Positions 46,000 to 58,080 are shown, counted from the stretch's first letter. The stretch is DNA of 64,000 nucleotides from Pocillopora verrucosa (GCF_036669915.1 NC_089319.1:9869580-9933579), one strand, 5' to 3'. Notes: generated by a model from the sequence alone, not told the origin. Numbers and translations: made by a program.

Positions 46000-48900
46000 T
46001 CAAAGAGCCTTCTTGGTAGTATTAGGAATTCCACTTTTTGGTCTGCCTGATTTTGGCCTGGTTGAAGGACTGTTAAAATAATTTGAGGAAATTAATTCTG
46101 ACAATGAATTAATCATCAATAAATAGTTATTAATTAACCATAACTAGTAATTATTATTGATTAATTCATTCTCTACTAGGGGTTATTTTTAACTCTCAAC
46201 AGTAATCTAGGAATGCATTGGCTTGGCTTTAAATCTTTCTGTGATTGCTCTAGTTAAGTCCAACCACACTCTCTTCACCAATAGTTAAGCCTTTATACAG
46301 GCTCAAGTGGCCCATGGGGCCAGTGCTTAACTCCGGTTTTCTTAGCATGAAGCGGCTAGGAGTATTGCTACTCTCCCCTGGATGGGATACTAGTCCATCG
46401 CAGGGTTACCCCCAACACATTTGCTGGTAACCATTTGTACACCTGGGTGAAGAGAAGCACTGTGAGAGTAAAGTGTCTTGCCTAAGAACACAACACAATA
46501 ACCCTGGCCAGGGCTCGAACCCAGACCACCCGATCCGGAGTCAAGCACACTAACCATGAGGCCACCATGCCTCCACACTCTTCACCAATACTAAAGATCA
46601 AAATTTAAAAAATGGCAACTTGGGGCTGGATGCTTGTTTCTCCTCTGAGCTCTCATTTGCTAAGTTTAAAACTTTCTTTCTTTATAACTGGTTTGTGATT
46701 CCTTGGCTTTGTACTTTAACCCTTTAAACCCTTGGAGTGATAAACATCTAATTTCTCCTAACAGTATCACCCCTAGTTCAAACATCAAGGTCATAAGAGT
46801 AAAGGTAATGATTACAATGTTAAGAAGCTCCTGATTATTAAGTAAATTCTCCTTGTGGGTACCATTGGGAACATAAAGAGAATAGTATAGAGAACTCATA
46901 AACTGATGTTAGGGTGTAAAGAGTTAACATTCAATAAAAATATGCCCTATTCACAAACATAAAATTAACATCAAACCTGCTCAATTCCTGATCAGTTTCT
47001 TCCATGATAGCTGATTTATCAGGTAGGGTTGCTGTTAACAACAATGAACATAGGGTTATAATTTAAAGTTAGTGTCAAATAATTTTCTGTACCGGCCAGA
47101 GTGGCCATAAAGGTTGCAGCTTGGAGCATTGTAATATCATTCTACATAAATCCAAAAGTATACTTCCAAATCAGCTTTAGCCTTGTTATCGCACGACCCC
47201 ACAAGCTTTGAGCTTTAAACCCTACTGTGTTTAAATAAAGCAAGCCTTTCTATCGCTCCTTTCACATAGAAATAAGAACTTATTTATATATAAAAGTGAA
47301 CTCCAATACTAATGGCTATTTACACTCAGGCTTCCTTTTTATAAAAAGGCTTTTTTGCATTAAAAGAGTGACATGTGGTTCCTCTTACCAACATTGTTAT
47401 TGACTCCAGGGTGTTTTGCAAGGCCAATAAGAAATCCATAAAAAGTAACTCTTTCAACAGACGATAACAGTTCCTTAATGACCTCAACAGGTGGACAACT
47501 GAAAGAATGATTTTCAAACTACAGTAAATTCCTTCACAATAGGAAAAAAGTTTTTAAATCATTGAGCCTCAAGGCTCTATTTTGGATTTCAGGAAAAGTC
47601 AATCCAATGTAAGGCAATCAATTTGAAACAGCTGTATAAGGCTTTAGAGTGACAAATGACATACTTATAGAAGGATGTTTTTTCGTCTTGTCACGAGCAT
47701 GGGACAAAGAAAAATTCTGAGTCCCCACGAGGACCTTCAGATTTGCACTCCAATGCTCTACCACTGAGCCACAAAGACTCTTCAGGATCAACAATGTCAA
47801 TAGCGTAATGTTTTTTGACAGAAAAGTAGAGGCAGAAAAGCAGTAGCTAAGATCAGAAATATCAAAGACATCTGGTACAGATACACATATGTACTAAGAA
47901 AGATGATAAAAGTTGGGAACTTGCTCATCAAGTAAAAAGATTTGAAACATTTGCCATGGATCTGGGAGAATAAAGAAACAGTTTAGAAAAGAGTATACCT
48001 GAAGGAGCCATTGCTGGTATGAATAATTTGAAGGATGGCCTCCAAGAAAGAATGAACCTCCACTCCATCCTCAGGACTGACCTGAGTAGCATCTGGTGCA
48101 GTGTGTGCAGGCTGCTGTGTCTTGTGCTGAGTGGGCCTGGACAGTGTTGGCACTATCACTATCTGACCAGGTCTATAAGTACCTGATATCAGGGCTTGAT
48201 AAGTGCTGTGAAGTTTCTCTATAAACTCTGTAAAAAAAACTATTTGTCAGAAAAGAATTTATGCACATCAACATCAACTTTACTTCCAAGCCTTTCTTTA
48301 GAGGTATGGACTAGTAACATTTAAAAGAAAGATAGATTTCCACAAAAAACAAAGATCAGAAGAATGTCAAAGTGAAGAAATGAAGAAGGTGAAAAAGATT
48401 GGACAAAAATAACTGTAAATGAGGTTTGAGGATGAATTTTCAACATATTATGTCAAAATACATAAGCATTGCTCAATTGGAATCAAAGGAATAAGTAGGA
48501 TTAAGTGTACGATGACCTTTAGCAGAATCTTATTGAATGTTGGAGCTAAACATGTACCAAAATGTTTTATTCATTACTAAAAAATTACTTTTTTTCTTTT
48601 TTACCAGAGACAGGGTCAAATGCAGTCTTGCAGATCTCCCCCCCCCCCCTCCACATATGTAAGCCCCATAAGAAGTCCATTATAACAAAGGGTGAAAAGC
48701 AAGGTGATGTTTCCACTAGATGGGATTTGCCGAAAATAAATGGCAAACACAAATTCAAATGCAAAAACTATTCAAAAAAAGAAAAATGTATTACTCAAGT
48801 TATGAAACCACCATGAAGACAAAGGTAAATAGAGAATAATATCTATTTAGGGAAATTATTACAGAGGACTAAAGCTAAACAAATGTAAGAGCAAATTAAC

Positions 48901-51451
48901 CCAGATTGCAATTCAGTTTTGGTTTAGGTTTGTGTGTAAATGGCATCTTCTGAGACAATCAAATTTGCTGTAGTTTTAATTTGCAAACATGTGATAAGAT
49001 TTTCACCTCTTCAGACTGAAATAGTCAAGATTACTATTTGCTAACTTACCCTCATAAAAGAACTGTGTTTGGAAAGCATAAAGAAAATCTGGAAATGACA
49101 TCAGACAATCCATAGCATCTTCCATTAAAATAATCCTGAAAAAAGGCAGATGTTTTAACCCTTGAATTCCCAAGATATGATTATCAATTCTCCCCTCTAG
49201 CTGCTACACATTTCCTTGTAAATTAGTTGGAAGAATTGGGTGTTAGATCAAGATATAGACTTCCACCTGATAAGTTTGAGCGTTCTCATTACCTTTTTGC
49301 TAGATAACGTATGAACATTATAGGAAGAATTTACATATTAATCACTTTTGGGAGTTAAAGGGTTAAAGGATCGTTCCAAAGTGAGTGACAAAAAACAGCA
49401 TGCTAGTGATCCATGTATAACCCACCTTGCTGTCTTCTGAACTGGCTCAAATGGAAAATCAGGGCACAACAGGCACACTAGAGAATGATATTCCTTTGCA
49501 GATAACAAATCTGTGGTCAATAAAAAATTAGCTCTTTTAAGATGTTTGCCCATTTTCTTTTTGTTTGCAGAGTAGTGCATGCAGACCAGGCACTGAAAGC
49601 TCTCTCAATAATTTGTTTATTTATACTTAGTCTTAGGAGTTTTCCATCAACTTTAGTCTCACCAGGAATAACTGTTATTGACACTAAATACAGCATTTCC
49701 TTGAATAAGTGCCCTCCCCTGAACATTGGTTCCCCCCCCAAGACCACAATATCAAACAACCTCCCCCTCCCCCTAAATGAATGCCCCCTCCTCCTTCACT
49801 TCTCTTAAGAGGTAGAGACAGAAGAAAAATTTTTTCCTGTTGAAACTTTCTTTCTATCTTTTAAGGATTCAACTAAAGTAGAATCAGTTCAGGTTAATAG
49901 TGTCTTAATAAGCACACCCCTCCCTTCAACAAACACCCCTCCCTTCAACAAACACCCCTCCCTTCAACAAACACCCCTCCCTTCAACAAACACCCCTCCC
50001 TTCAACAAACACCCCTCCCTTCAACAAACACCCCTCCCTTCAACAAACACCCCTCCCTTCAACAAACACCCCTCCCTTCAACAAACACCCCTCCCTTCAA
50101 CAAACACCCCTCCCTTCAACAAACACCCCTCCCTTCAACAAACACCCCTCCCTTCAACAAACACCCCTCCCTTCAACAAACACCCCTCCCTTCAACAAAC
50201 ACCCCTCCTACTGGTCAAAATTTTTAATATGTGCCTGATGATTAACTGAGGAAATACAGTACTCATAATATAGGCTAAATTATATTAGGAACTAATTCAC
50301 CATCTTCAAATTAAACTACGACTGACAATACACAAAAAAAGGAACAAATTAAAATCAAAAGGAAAACAAGAACGACACAACAACTTTTACAGACTCAATA
50401 TTATTTCCATGCAAGCTCTGAATTTTTTTTTCTATCATACCTCCATTCCTTCCAATATGTCTAAAACATTTCCAAAACACTCTGATAAAAGAGGCAATAT
50501 TGTGAGGTGTCTTCTTGATATAACTGTACTCCCTGAATAGAGTGTGATTCCCTTGCACAACACTCCTGAAGCTATGAAAGAAGACAGTAGATAGATACAT
50601 TAGACACTAGAGAATGATTTGCAGGGACAAAACTTTCTCTACCTGGAGTTTCTTTAAAGAATTCTGTACCAATCAAGTTCCTCAGCAGACAGCAGACAAG
50701 ATTCATTGATTATTTTCTTAGTAGTAGCACTATTCCCCAATTGATGACAACATGCTGAATAAATAAATGATAATGCAATAATAAATGATAATGCAACCTC
50801 AAGAGGTTACCATAGCCAAAGAAAAAATAAGGCTGTGCTTAAGGCATTCCAGTATCTCAGTAACAAACACCTGAATACAGTACCACAGCTATTACTTAAT
50901 TAATAAAAATAAAAATGAAAATTATGATGATGAAAACAATGATAACTATACAAATGGATAATAAATCATACAACAAATAAATGAATTTCATTAACCACTC
51001 ACTAATCACTCAGAAATCGAGCTGGAATGACCCTTGGATTCTCTTCTTTATGCTCCAGTAGCTGTGCAACTGCATCCTGTCAGATACAATTAAAACATAA
51101 ATCACGAAAAATAAACATTAAAATACAGTTCAACACTAATCATTTGTAATAGTGCTAGCTAATTACTAGAGAAATTGAATATCAATTTTAACATCCATTT
51201 AAAATTCTTGTGACCCTGACCTGTACTGAATACATAATACTTTGATGAAAACATCAATAGAAAAGATGGTATTGATTGGCCTAGCCTCAAAGCTACTCGG
51301 TAAATATCCACCACTTTGATGATTACCCATGACCTTGAGTGACCTCGACATGATTATTGTACAATCTGCAGCTAGATGACATCCTAGGCACTGATTTTGA
51401 AAATTCACTGTACGCTTTCAGCCAATCAAACAAGAGATGGTGAGTTGAATG

Positions 51452-51502
<51 letters not shown>

Positions 51503-51840
51503 GTAATCTCCTTAACATTTGTGAAGAAGTGGGAAGACTCACTGTGACTCAGCTGTACAAGTAATGAAACCCCACAAAAACCCTTTTCTGCTCCTTGCAA
51601 CCTACAATCTGCATAACACATCCTCCGCTATACATCTGCATATCTTACCTGAAGGTAGGTCAGTACGTGGTACTTCGCTGAAAGAGAAACATATCCTATA
51701 CCTCAGACGAGAGAAATTGTTTATCCAGTTGTCATGGATCGGACAAACATCTGTCAATTATAGCGTTGCGTAGTCTGTCAAGTTACCTTACCTAAATATT
51801 GTTCAGCCGTTAGGGAAAATCTGTCACTTTCATCGGACAT
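46000..51840 (-). CDS. CSTPP1: CSTPP1 (C11orf49) orthologue
   Basis: Ten exons in transcript order: 51792-51840, 51649-51677 (29-nt microexon), 51003-51076, 50441-50571, 49426-49510, 49050-49135, 47999-48227, 47389-47498, 46977-47031 and 46000-46069. They have consistent phases and predict 305 aa (human about 331). Family landmarks are AKYHVLTYLQDAVAQLLEHK, LFREYSYIKKTPHN, FWKCFRHIGRNGD, SAKEYHSLVCLLCPDFPFEP, MEDAMDCLMSFPDFLYAFQ and FYGFLIGLAKHPGVN. In humans this protein is a centriolar-satellite regulator of the tubulin polyglutamylase complex, affecting microtubule glutamylation and cilia. The region after YQALISGTYRPGQ is shorter and less conserved than in human, as is usual. It is divergent from PIH1D1, sharing a 173-bp promoter region. 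The introns carry MITEs, SINEs and a minisatellite. Confidence 0.95.
46295..46578 (-). mobile_element. tRNA-derived SINE, nearly full length
   Basis: On the minus strand: an A-box (TGGCCTCATGGTTAGTG, near 46546-46562), a perfect B-box (GGTTCGAGCCC, 46511-46521), then a body with GGCAAGACACTTTACTCTCA and CCCTGCGATGGACTAGTATC. It lies in the last intron of CSTPP1, in the same orientation as the gene. The body is conserved in style with SINEs known from marine invertebrates. The family name would need a library search. Confidence 0.85.
46716..46927. mobile_element. MITE, TTAACCCTTT family, subtype 3
   Basis: Begins TTAACCCTTTAAACCC and ends GTAAAGAGTTAA. Its interior (GATTATTAAGTAAATTCTCC and similar) matches the elements at 55813-56019 and 56910-57118. 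It is in the last intron of CSTPP1. Confidence 0.75.
47685..47780 (-). mobile_element. tRNA-derived SINE fragment
   Basis: The minus strand has a tRNA-like A-box (GTGGCTCAGTGGTAGAGC), a decayed B-box region, and the tail GACTCAGAATTTTTCTTTGT shared with 25925-26010. It lies in a CSTPP1 intron. Confidence 0.7.
49155..49366. mobile_element. MITE, TTAACCCTTT family, subtype 2
   Basis: 212 bp from TTAACCCTTGAATTCCC to GGGAGTTAAAGGGTTAA. The interior CTCCCCTCTAGCTGCTACAC matches 54527-54712. It is in the CSTPP1 intron 49136-49425, close to the exon at 49426. Confidence 0.75.
49914..50212. repeat. 19-bp minisatellite, about 15-16 copies
   Basis: The unit ACACCCCTCCCTTCAACAA is repeated head to tail with essentially no divergence. 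Copies are strand-asymmetric (C-rich on plus, G-rich on minus). It lies in the CSTPP1 intron 49511-50440. The flank at 49700-49800 has a degraded relative (CTTGAATAAGTGCCCTCCCC). Confidence 0.95.
51452..51501. repeat. (TAA)n microsatellite
   Basis: About 50 bp of uninterrupted TAA/ATA repeats in a CSTPP1 intron (51077-51648). Confidence 0.95.
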
Positions 51841-52013
51841 TTCATGAAGGAGCGACTTTGTCAGGTTTAAAAAAATATTTCATCAAGACTTGCGAATTTT
51901 AGGTTCAAATAGCCCCTTTTCCCGCCATATTGGATGGCCTGCAATACTAAACAGCGGACGGTACCAACAAAAATCATGCCTAAGAGAGCCAGCAATGAAA
52001 TGAGTAATTAAAG
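51841..52013. promoter_or_regulatory. Bidirectional promoter of CSTPP1 and PIH1D1
   Basis: Only 173 bp separate the two start codons. It contains an E2F-type site (TTTTCCCGCC, 51917-51926) overlapping a YY1-type core (GCCATATTGG, 51924-51933). A second YY1-type sequence (AAGATGGCGG, 52011-52020) overlaps the PIH1D1 start. No TATA box. A 12-codon upstream frame (51976-52011) ends 2 nt before the PIH1D1 ATG. Motif assignments are by eye. Confidence 0.65.
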
Positions 52014-55000
52014 ATGGCGGAAGATGGTGTTAGCTTAGAAGACGAATTCTACAAGAAACTGTTGTTAGAAGAAGCCAAAAAGCTAGAAAATGCATCTCCT
52101 GATAGGCACGAATTTGTACCAACTCCACAATTTGTTATGAAATTGCGAAACAGTAAAGAAGAGAAAGTCTTTATCAATATTTGTACTTCAGAGAAAATTC
52201 CTCCAGCTAAAGATGTAACGGAGGAAACTTTAGTTGAAGTTTTGGAATCTGAGGACCCTACTCAATATCGTGTACCTATGAGTCTTGGAGAACCTCATGT
52301 CGAAGTTGATAATCGTGGCCAAGGTGAGGGTCCTATGTTTTGAATGTTCTTTTCTTTACAGAGGCGTAGTCTTATATTAATTTACTGTTGTTGTGGATGC
52401 TGTGTGCCACTTTAATAAATCAATCCGCATACTTGCATACTCAAGCGCTCTCCACTCACTATTTTTTTTAACTGTGATGTTTCTAGAACTCTTTTGCTCA
52501 TTTCAGGTTGCACAGCATATGATGTGGTTATAAATCCAACGTTTTACAACAAGATTCAAAACAGTGAACTCTTCAAAAGCTTCTTCTTGACAATTGTTTT
52601 TGAGGGACTTGAAAGTAAATATGATATGGAACTAGAAAGGAAATGGACTGTACTGAAGAACAAAAAATGCATGGGAGTTCTTCAGCCCCATTGCATAAGG
52701 AGCAAAAGTAAACCAGTAATAATGGAAATGGAAAGTGAAACAAAACCACTTACAAAACCAGGTAGTATAAGAAGCAAAGTTTTTTTATTTAAACCTTTTG
52801 GGCCAGTGATTTGCAAGTGGTCTAACCCAGTTTTACACAAGCAGCGTACAATACTTGTTGTTACTTAATTCGGTAAAGTTTTCGCACAGCCCCATACTAC
52901 ATTATGCATTCAGTTCTTGGATAGAGAAAACAATGACAAAAACAATACATTGCCATTGGGAAAACAGATTTGTTTCACAATAGTATAGGGCTGTGCAGAA
53001 ATTTTGCCCTTTATTCTTTTGAAACTGAGACAAGCTACCTCAGTTAACCCTTTCACTCCCAAGATCTTATTGGTAATTCTCCTTACTGACTGCCACACAA
53101 TTCTTACGATGTTAGTTCTGAAAATATGATAGTGGATCAACTAATAATCCCCTAGTTTATATTTTTTTTTCATTCTCTTAACTTGTTTTCTTGAATTTGT
53201 ATGATAATGTATCGAGGAATTCTGTCTTGGTTACTCATGGGAATTAAAGGGTTAAAGGCCACCAGGCTCACAAGGCTAAGATGAACCAATCCCTCAACAC
53301 TTTACTTCTCGTAGTTCTGCTAGGGAAAAGGTTAGGGAATAATAACTCAGCAGTGAAGAAGCTGGGGTCTGGTCTAAAACAGGAACAAGACTTAATAAAA
53401 AGGAGAAATGTCAAGAAATGGAAAAATATTTTTGAGCTTTAGAATAAGAGGTTAATAACAAGATATTTTAAAACTAGATCAAGAGTTGCAAATACCCAAG
53501 ATAATTATTTCATGATAATAGTTATCATGATAAAAGCAGGGAGGATATGATTATATAATAGTACTGCTTTATTTTTCACTACGTATTTTAGAGCCAATCA
53601 CACCAAGTCTACTCAGCTAAATCCACCAATCACAGATTTGATCACAATAACCATAGCAACAACCATTTATCCTAAGAAAACCTGGAGAATTTCCAAAATG
53701 GAGGAAGTATTAACTTAAGAAATCGTTTCCTTTCAAAATATTTGTGGATGTAGATGTATTTTTGTTTTTTCGGAAATTGTAATGTTTATGGTTGATTGGT
53801 AACAGGACTTCATGTCATTGAATTCTGTCTGCAATCATGCTCATGATTAACAAATCGGATTCCCACTTGGTGGTTGTTTGATTTTGGTAATCACTTGTAT
53901 GATTCAGACCAAATTGGACACCACTCAGTCCTATTACCATTAATAATAATAATGATGATGATGATGATGATGATAATAATGCTGGTGCTATCAATCATCT
54001 CTCATCATATTGTACCTCAATTTCTACTACATGTACATATAATCAATTTTTTTTTTGACCCAAAAAAACTAATTTATTTTATGGCTTGCTCGCAATTTCC
54101 CTGGACACTAATGTGTATACCATAGATCAAGTGTGGTTACTTTAACGTTATGGAAGTAACCACACTAGATTTACAGTATACACAAACTATCTGTACAGTG
54201 AGTGAATTTTCAAAATTATTTATCATTCTTAAGAAACATTAAAAATGCTGTACTGCGGTGCACCTTTATTAACTTTTTATCTCTGTTTCCTCCTTAGCAG
54301 AACCTAAAATGATAGAGGTAGTACAGGACTCCAAATCAAGTGCCTTGACTCCAAAGTATAATATAATAAGGGAGCCACCAGATGGAAAACCAGAGTTTTT
54401 GGTCATTGAGATTAACCTCCCAGGAATTGTGAGTAAGGACAAATAACTTTTTATCAGGGTGGAGATGACAAACAACTGTGATGTGATGCACTATTTGGGG
54501 TGTTGAAAGTTTCTTGTTCTCTTTTTAGCCCTTAAACTCCCAAGATCTGATTGTTAATTCTCCCCTCTAGCGGCTACACATTTCCTTGTAAGCTAATAAC
54601 AAAACTTGGTGTTAGATCAAGATGAGTATTCTCATTACCTGTTTCCTGGATAATATATTAATATTGTAGGGAGAGGCTACATACTGATCACTTCTGGCAG
54701 TGAAAGGGTTAATATTAAATTTTGTGAGTTTTAAACCTTTTCATGGGATTAGTTTAAGCTACTTGCTTGTATTACATGTATTTATTCTTTCTTATAAGAA
54801 TTCAGTGTTTGTGAGTTTTAGTCTTGAAGGCTTAAAAATGAAAACTAGACAGGCTTAGATTAATACTTCCTTCAAAGGAAACTGCTCATATAAATAAATA
54901 GCTTGTAAACATCCTGCTCCTATGATTGGGCACCTCAAGAGATCTAATAGAAGCAAGACCATCTGTCTGCTGAGCTGGAATTGATGTGTCCAAGGAAACT

Positions 55001-56213
55001 GCTTTTTCTTTGTGATGGAGAGAAATCCTGGTTTTCTTCTTGAAAGATAGAAACAAAATATTGTTGTTACAGTATCCTTCCTGGAGCTTTCATGGAGTTG
55101 TGGTTAGAAATGGATATGAATGCGTACATTCATATTGTTTCATTTTGTTTGAAACTTTTTCATATTTTTCCTATTCAATCCAGAAGTCAACCAAGGACAC
55201 CACTCTTGATGTTGGTGAAGACAGATTAGTCCTGAGAGTCAATCCTGACAAGTACCAACTGGATCTTGACTTACCTTTTGATGTTGATAATGACACATGT
55301 GGGGCACAGTATAACAGGAAAACAAAGGTTAGGTACCTTGTATCATAATATTATTTGGCTCATTATTGTTACATCTGTTTCATTGATGCCTGTTTGCTTT
55401 TTTCCATCTTAGCACATCAGAAATATCCTAGCATTATAAGGCCATATTAGTCCTTTTTAGCTCCACAATCTTAAAATCAGTTATCTGCATCTTTTTTGTT
55501 GTGTTCATCATGACTAAAATTCTGTTGGGGTTGTGTCAATCCATAACACCTGGGCCCAGTTGTTCAAAGGCCGATTAGCTCTAACCCAGAGTTAAATTTT
55601 AATCCAGCTTTCTTTATTTCTTTGTTCAAAAGTGTTTTGGGGAAAATTTTCACTATTCTTTTTAGAACATCCAATGATCAAATTGCAGGCAAAAAGATTT
55701 GAACTGAATTTCCCTTAAAGTTTTCAGACCTGAAATCAAATTTCACACTAACCCTGGGTTACCTTAACCCAGCTTTGAACAACCAGGGCCTGGTTAATAT
55801 TTCTATTTCTTCTTAACCCTTTGACCTTTGACACCTGATAGTGACTAGCATCCATTTTCACCTTGCAATCACACATTAAGGTCAGGAGAATAAAGGAAAT
55901 GATCACTAACAAGAGAAGCTCTTGATTGTTAAACAAATTCTCCTTATCAGCACCCTAGGAAATTGTATAGATAACAGGATAGAGAACATGTAAACTGATG
56001 GTAGGTTGTAAAGGGTTAAAATTTACCTACTTGAAAATGAGTTTACGGTGTACAGGAAGACAAGTTCCAAGTAGGGTTTGAACACAATGTACCTATCATA
56101 AAGTCACCTCACCTCCCTTATATGTGACGCGGACTTTTTCTTTTATTTATGCCATGTTTTATTTCTTTCCCCAGGTTCTTACTCTTACTTTACATGTTCT
56201 CAGCAGCAGCTGA
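52014..56213 (+). CDS. PIH1D1: PIH1D1 orthologue (R2TP complex subunit)
   Basis: Five exons: 52014-52323, 52507-52761, 54301-54428, 55184-55327 and 56175-56213 (stop TGA). They predict 291 aa, against 290 in human. The N-terminal PIH domain (about residues 36-185) shows KVFINICTSEKIPPAKDVTE, YRVPMSLGEPHVEVDNRGQG and CTAYDVVINPTFYNKIQNS. The C-terminal CS-like part has GKPEFLVIEINLPGI, LDVGEDRLVLRV and YQLDLDLPFDV. In humans PIH1D1 joins RPAP3 and RUVBL1/2 in the R2TP co-chaperone. Its PIH domain binds phosphorylated acidic client motifs through lysines, and K43 and K51 here are candidate equivalents. It assembles PIKK kinases, snoRNPs and RNA polymerase. The donor of exon 2 (CCAG|gtagta) is the weakest junction. 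Confidence 0.95.
53044..53255. mobile_element. MITE, TTAACCCTTT family, subtype 1
   Basis: 212 bp from TTAACCCTTTCACTCCC to GGGAATTAAAGGGTTAA. It is closely similar to 3446-3651. It is in PIH1D1 intron 2. Confidence 0.8.
53940..53980. repeat. Compound TAA/ATG microsatellite
   Basis: Runs of AAT and GATGAT in PIH1D1 intron 2. A short perfect inverted repeat (GTGTGGTTAC with GTAACCACAC) lies nearby, at about 54132-54164. Confidence 0.8.
54527..54712. mobile_element. MITE, TTAACCCTTT family, subtype 2
   Basis: Runs from CCCTTAAACTCCCAAGATCT to GTGAAAGGGTTAA. It shares its interior with 49155-49366. It is in PIH1D1 intron 3, about 100 bp after exon 3. Confidence 0.75.
55552..55790. mobile_element. 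MITE with GGGCCCAGTTGTTCAAAG termini
   Basis: A roughly 240 bp element with inverted ends (GGGCCCAGTTGTTCAAAG and CTTTGAACAACCAGGGCC). A second inner pair, TAACCCAGAGTT and AACCCTGGGTTA, lies just inside. It is a different family from the TTAACCCTTT elements and lies in PIH1D1 intron 4. Confidence 0.8.
55813..56019. mobile_element. MITE, TTAACCCTTT family, subtype 3
   Basis: Runs from TTAACCCTTTGACCTTTGAC to GTAAAGGGTTAA, only about 20 bp after the preceding MITE. The interior TTGATTGTTAAACAAATTCT is shared with 56910-57118. Confidence 0.8.
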
Positions 56214-58080
56214 CAGCAAAGTAAATCAATTTGTTATCATTAAGAAATGTATAATTTAAAGTTGCTATCTTTTCTTATTGCATCCTTAAATTTTTTGTAC
56301 CATAAATGTATTTTATGCTTATAATATTATTTAAATTTATGAAAAATTAACAGTTTAGGGTACAATGGTTCCTCATATCTGAGAGAGATTATGTAATGAC
56401 CCAGTAGCCCGTGCTAGGTGTTCAGTCAATGAGTGGAGTGCAAATGTGTGGCAGAATGATCACATGGTGAGAGGTTCTTTGTTTTTTTTTTGTTTTGTTT
56501 TTTTAACAGAAAATATATTTAAGTAAAAAAAGTATTTTGTATAATTTTCAATGTTTCTGTAAGTGATCATTTGTTAATTAGAGAAACATAACACCACCAC
56601 TTAAACATGCCTGCTGTGTGCAGCATTGATCCTAATGTTTCAAGGTGTCGAGTGACTGTGTACATTTCTGCTATGTAACAGAACTCCCTAACCCTTCACC
56701 AGTAACCCCATATCTATTATTAGTATGTCCCCTCCAGGCACTATACAATTTCATGCAAAATGCTTGGGAGAATTTGGCTTTATATCAAGATACCAGTCAA
56801 CACATCTGTTATCTCTTGGAACCTGTTTGATGACATTTGTCCTGATATGGCATGTGGAAGGAAAGTGCTGATAACTGGTGCTGGAGATGAAGAGTGAACA
56901 CACCTTTTTCAAACCTTTGACCCTTAAGAGTGACCAGCATCTATTTTTTCCTTACAATATCACCCCTGAATCACTCATTAGGGTCATGAGAGAAGAAAAT
57001 AATCACCAAATTAATAAGCTTGTGATTGTTAAACAAATTCTCTTTGTCAGTACCTTAGGAAATGTATGGAGAACAGTATGGAGAATCTGCATACTGATGT
57101 TAGGCCGTAAAGGGTTAAAGCTGAATGCTTGCTGTATTTCCTAGAAACACCCCTGTCCAACGATCCAAACACAAATACTTCACAGACCTTTGCTAGAACT
57201 TATTTTCTGGTGTCATTTTATACACTGCTGTCTGACTATTCAAACAGAAGTACTCAAGAATACACTTTGTGAGCTGCTGAATCACCCAATCATTTTTGTA
57301 AATAATTTGGAGTGTAGGATGGAAACTTTAACACCACAAAAAGAAGTGGTAGAGTATCAAGGAGACTGTTGGAATATAACCTTCTTTTGAAAAGATTATG
57401 TACTCTAATGAATAGTCAGATTTGGATAATATTTCCAATGAATTGCTGATTAAGTGTCTTCCACCCCAGTTGTTAGCAAAGAGGGCATGGGTCTGCCTCC
57501 TAATGCAGATAATTGCTATTTTAGTAAAAAGTAACTTATCAGGTGATCCTGTTCCAAAACAACTATAGAAAAATAAGGTGCTACACTCTACCCTGTAATT
57601 GTTGGGCTGATTAACCTTCATTTAAAGAGTGGATCTAGAAAATTTACAAAGAAAGGGTCCAATCAGTGATGTCTCAGCTCAGCCTTTTTCATACTGAAAA
57701 AACACCTAAATATTTGCTTAAATGACTCAAGCGTTGGTTACAGAAGAGAAAAAATGAAGACCCCTGGAAATTAAATGGGGTGCACGGCCTGCTGAGTGGC
57801 CTCTTTAAACCTTTAAATCTGTCCACAATTTTGCCAAGTCTGGTCGGAATTTGTCATTTATCTTTAACAAAACATCATTCAGAGAAGGACCGCAAATGGG
57901 TTACTAGGCATACTTGATTACTATATTGCTAATCCTGACACAGTAGCCCATTAACGCAGTGAGTTTTGCCTCATTCACATTTTTCCATCATGTGCTTAGC
58001 TGTACACAAACCCCTTTTCATGTGACTGCATCTGTCCTACAAACAAACTGTTCAGGAGTGTCACCTCAATGTAAAGCTTC
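56214..58080. other. Intergenic region between PIH1D1 and the Cys-rich gene cluster
   Basis: No exon supported. It contains a MITE (56910-57118) and a partial relative of the subtype 2 MITE at about 56680-56830 (CCCCTCCAGGCACTATACAA). The rest is AT-rich DNA. The 97-codon minus-strand frame at 57328-57621 has no domain features. Confidence 0.5.
56910..57118. mobile_element. MITE, TTAACCCTTT family, subtype 3
   Basis: Begins AAACCTTTGACCCTTAAGAG, with the left end slightly decayed, and ends GTAAAGGGTTAA. Its interior matches 55813-56019. Confidence 0.7.

Noticed and set aside
46390..46578. 62-codon minus-strand frame (GGLMVSVLDSGSGGLGSSPG)
   Set aside because: It is the translation of the SINE head and its A/B boxes, a common artefact in SINE-rich genomes.
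49914..50212. Regular short repeats resembling a CRISPR array
   Set aside because: Units are directly adjacent with no spacers, in an intron of an animal gene. It is a minisatellite.
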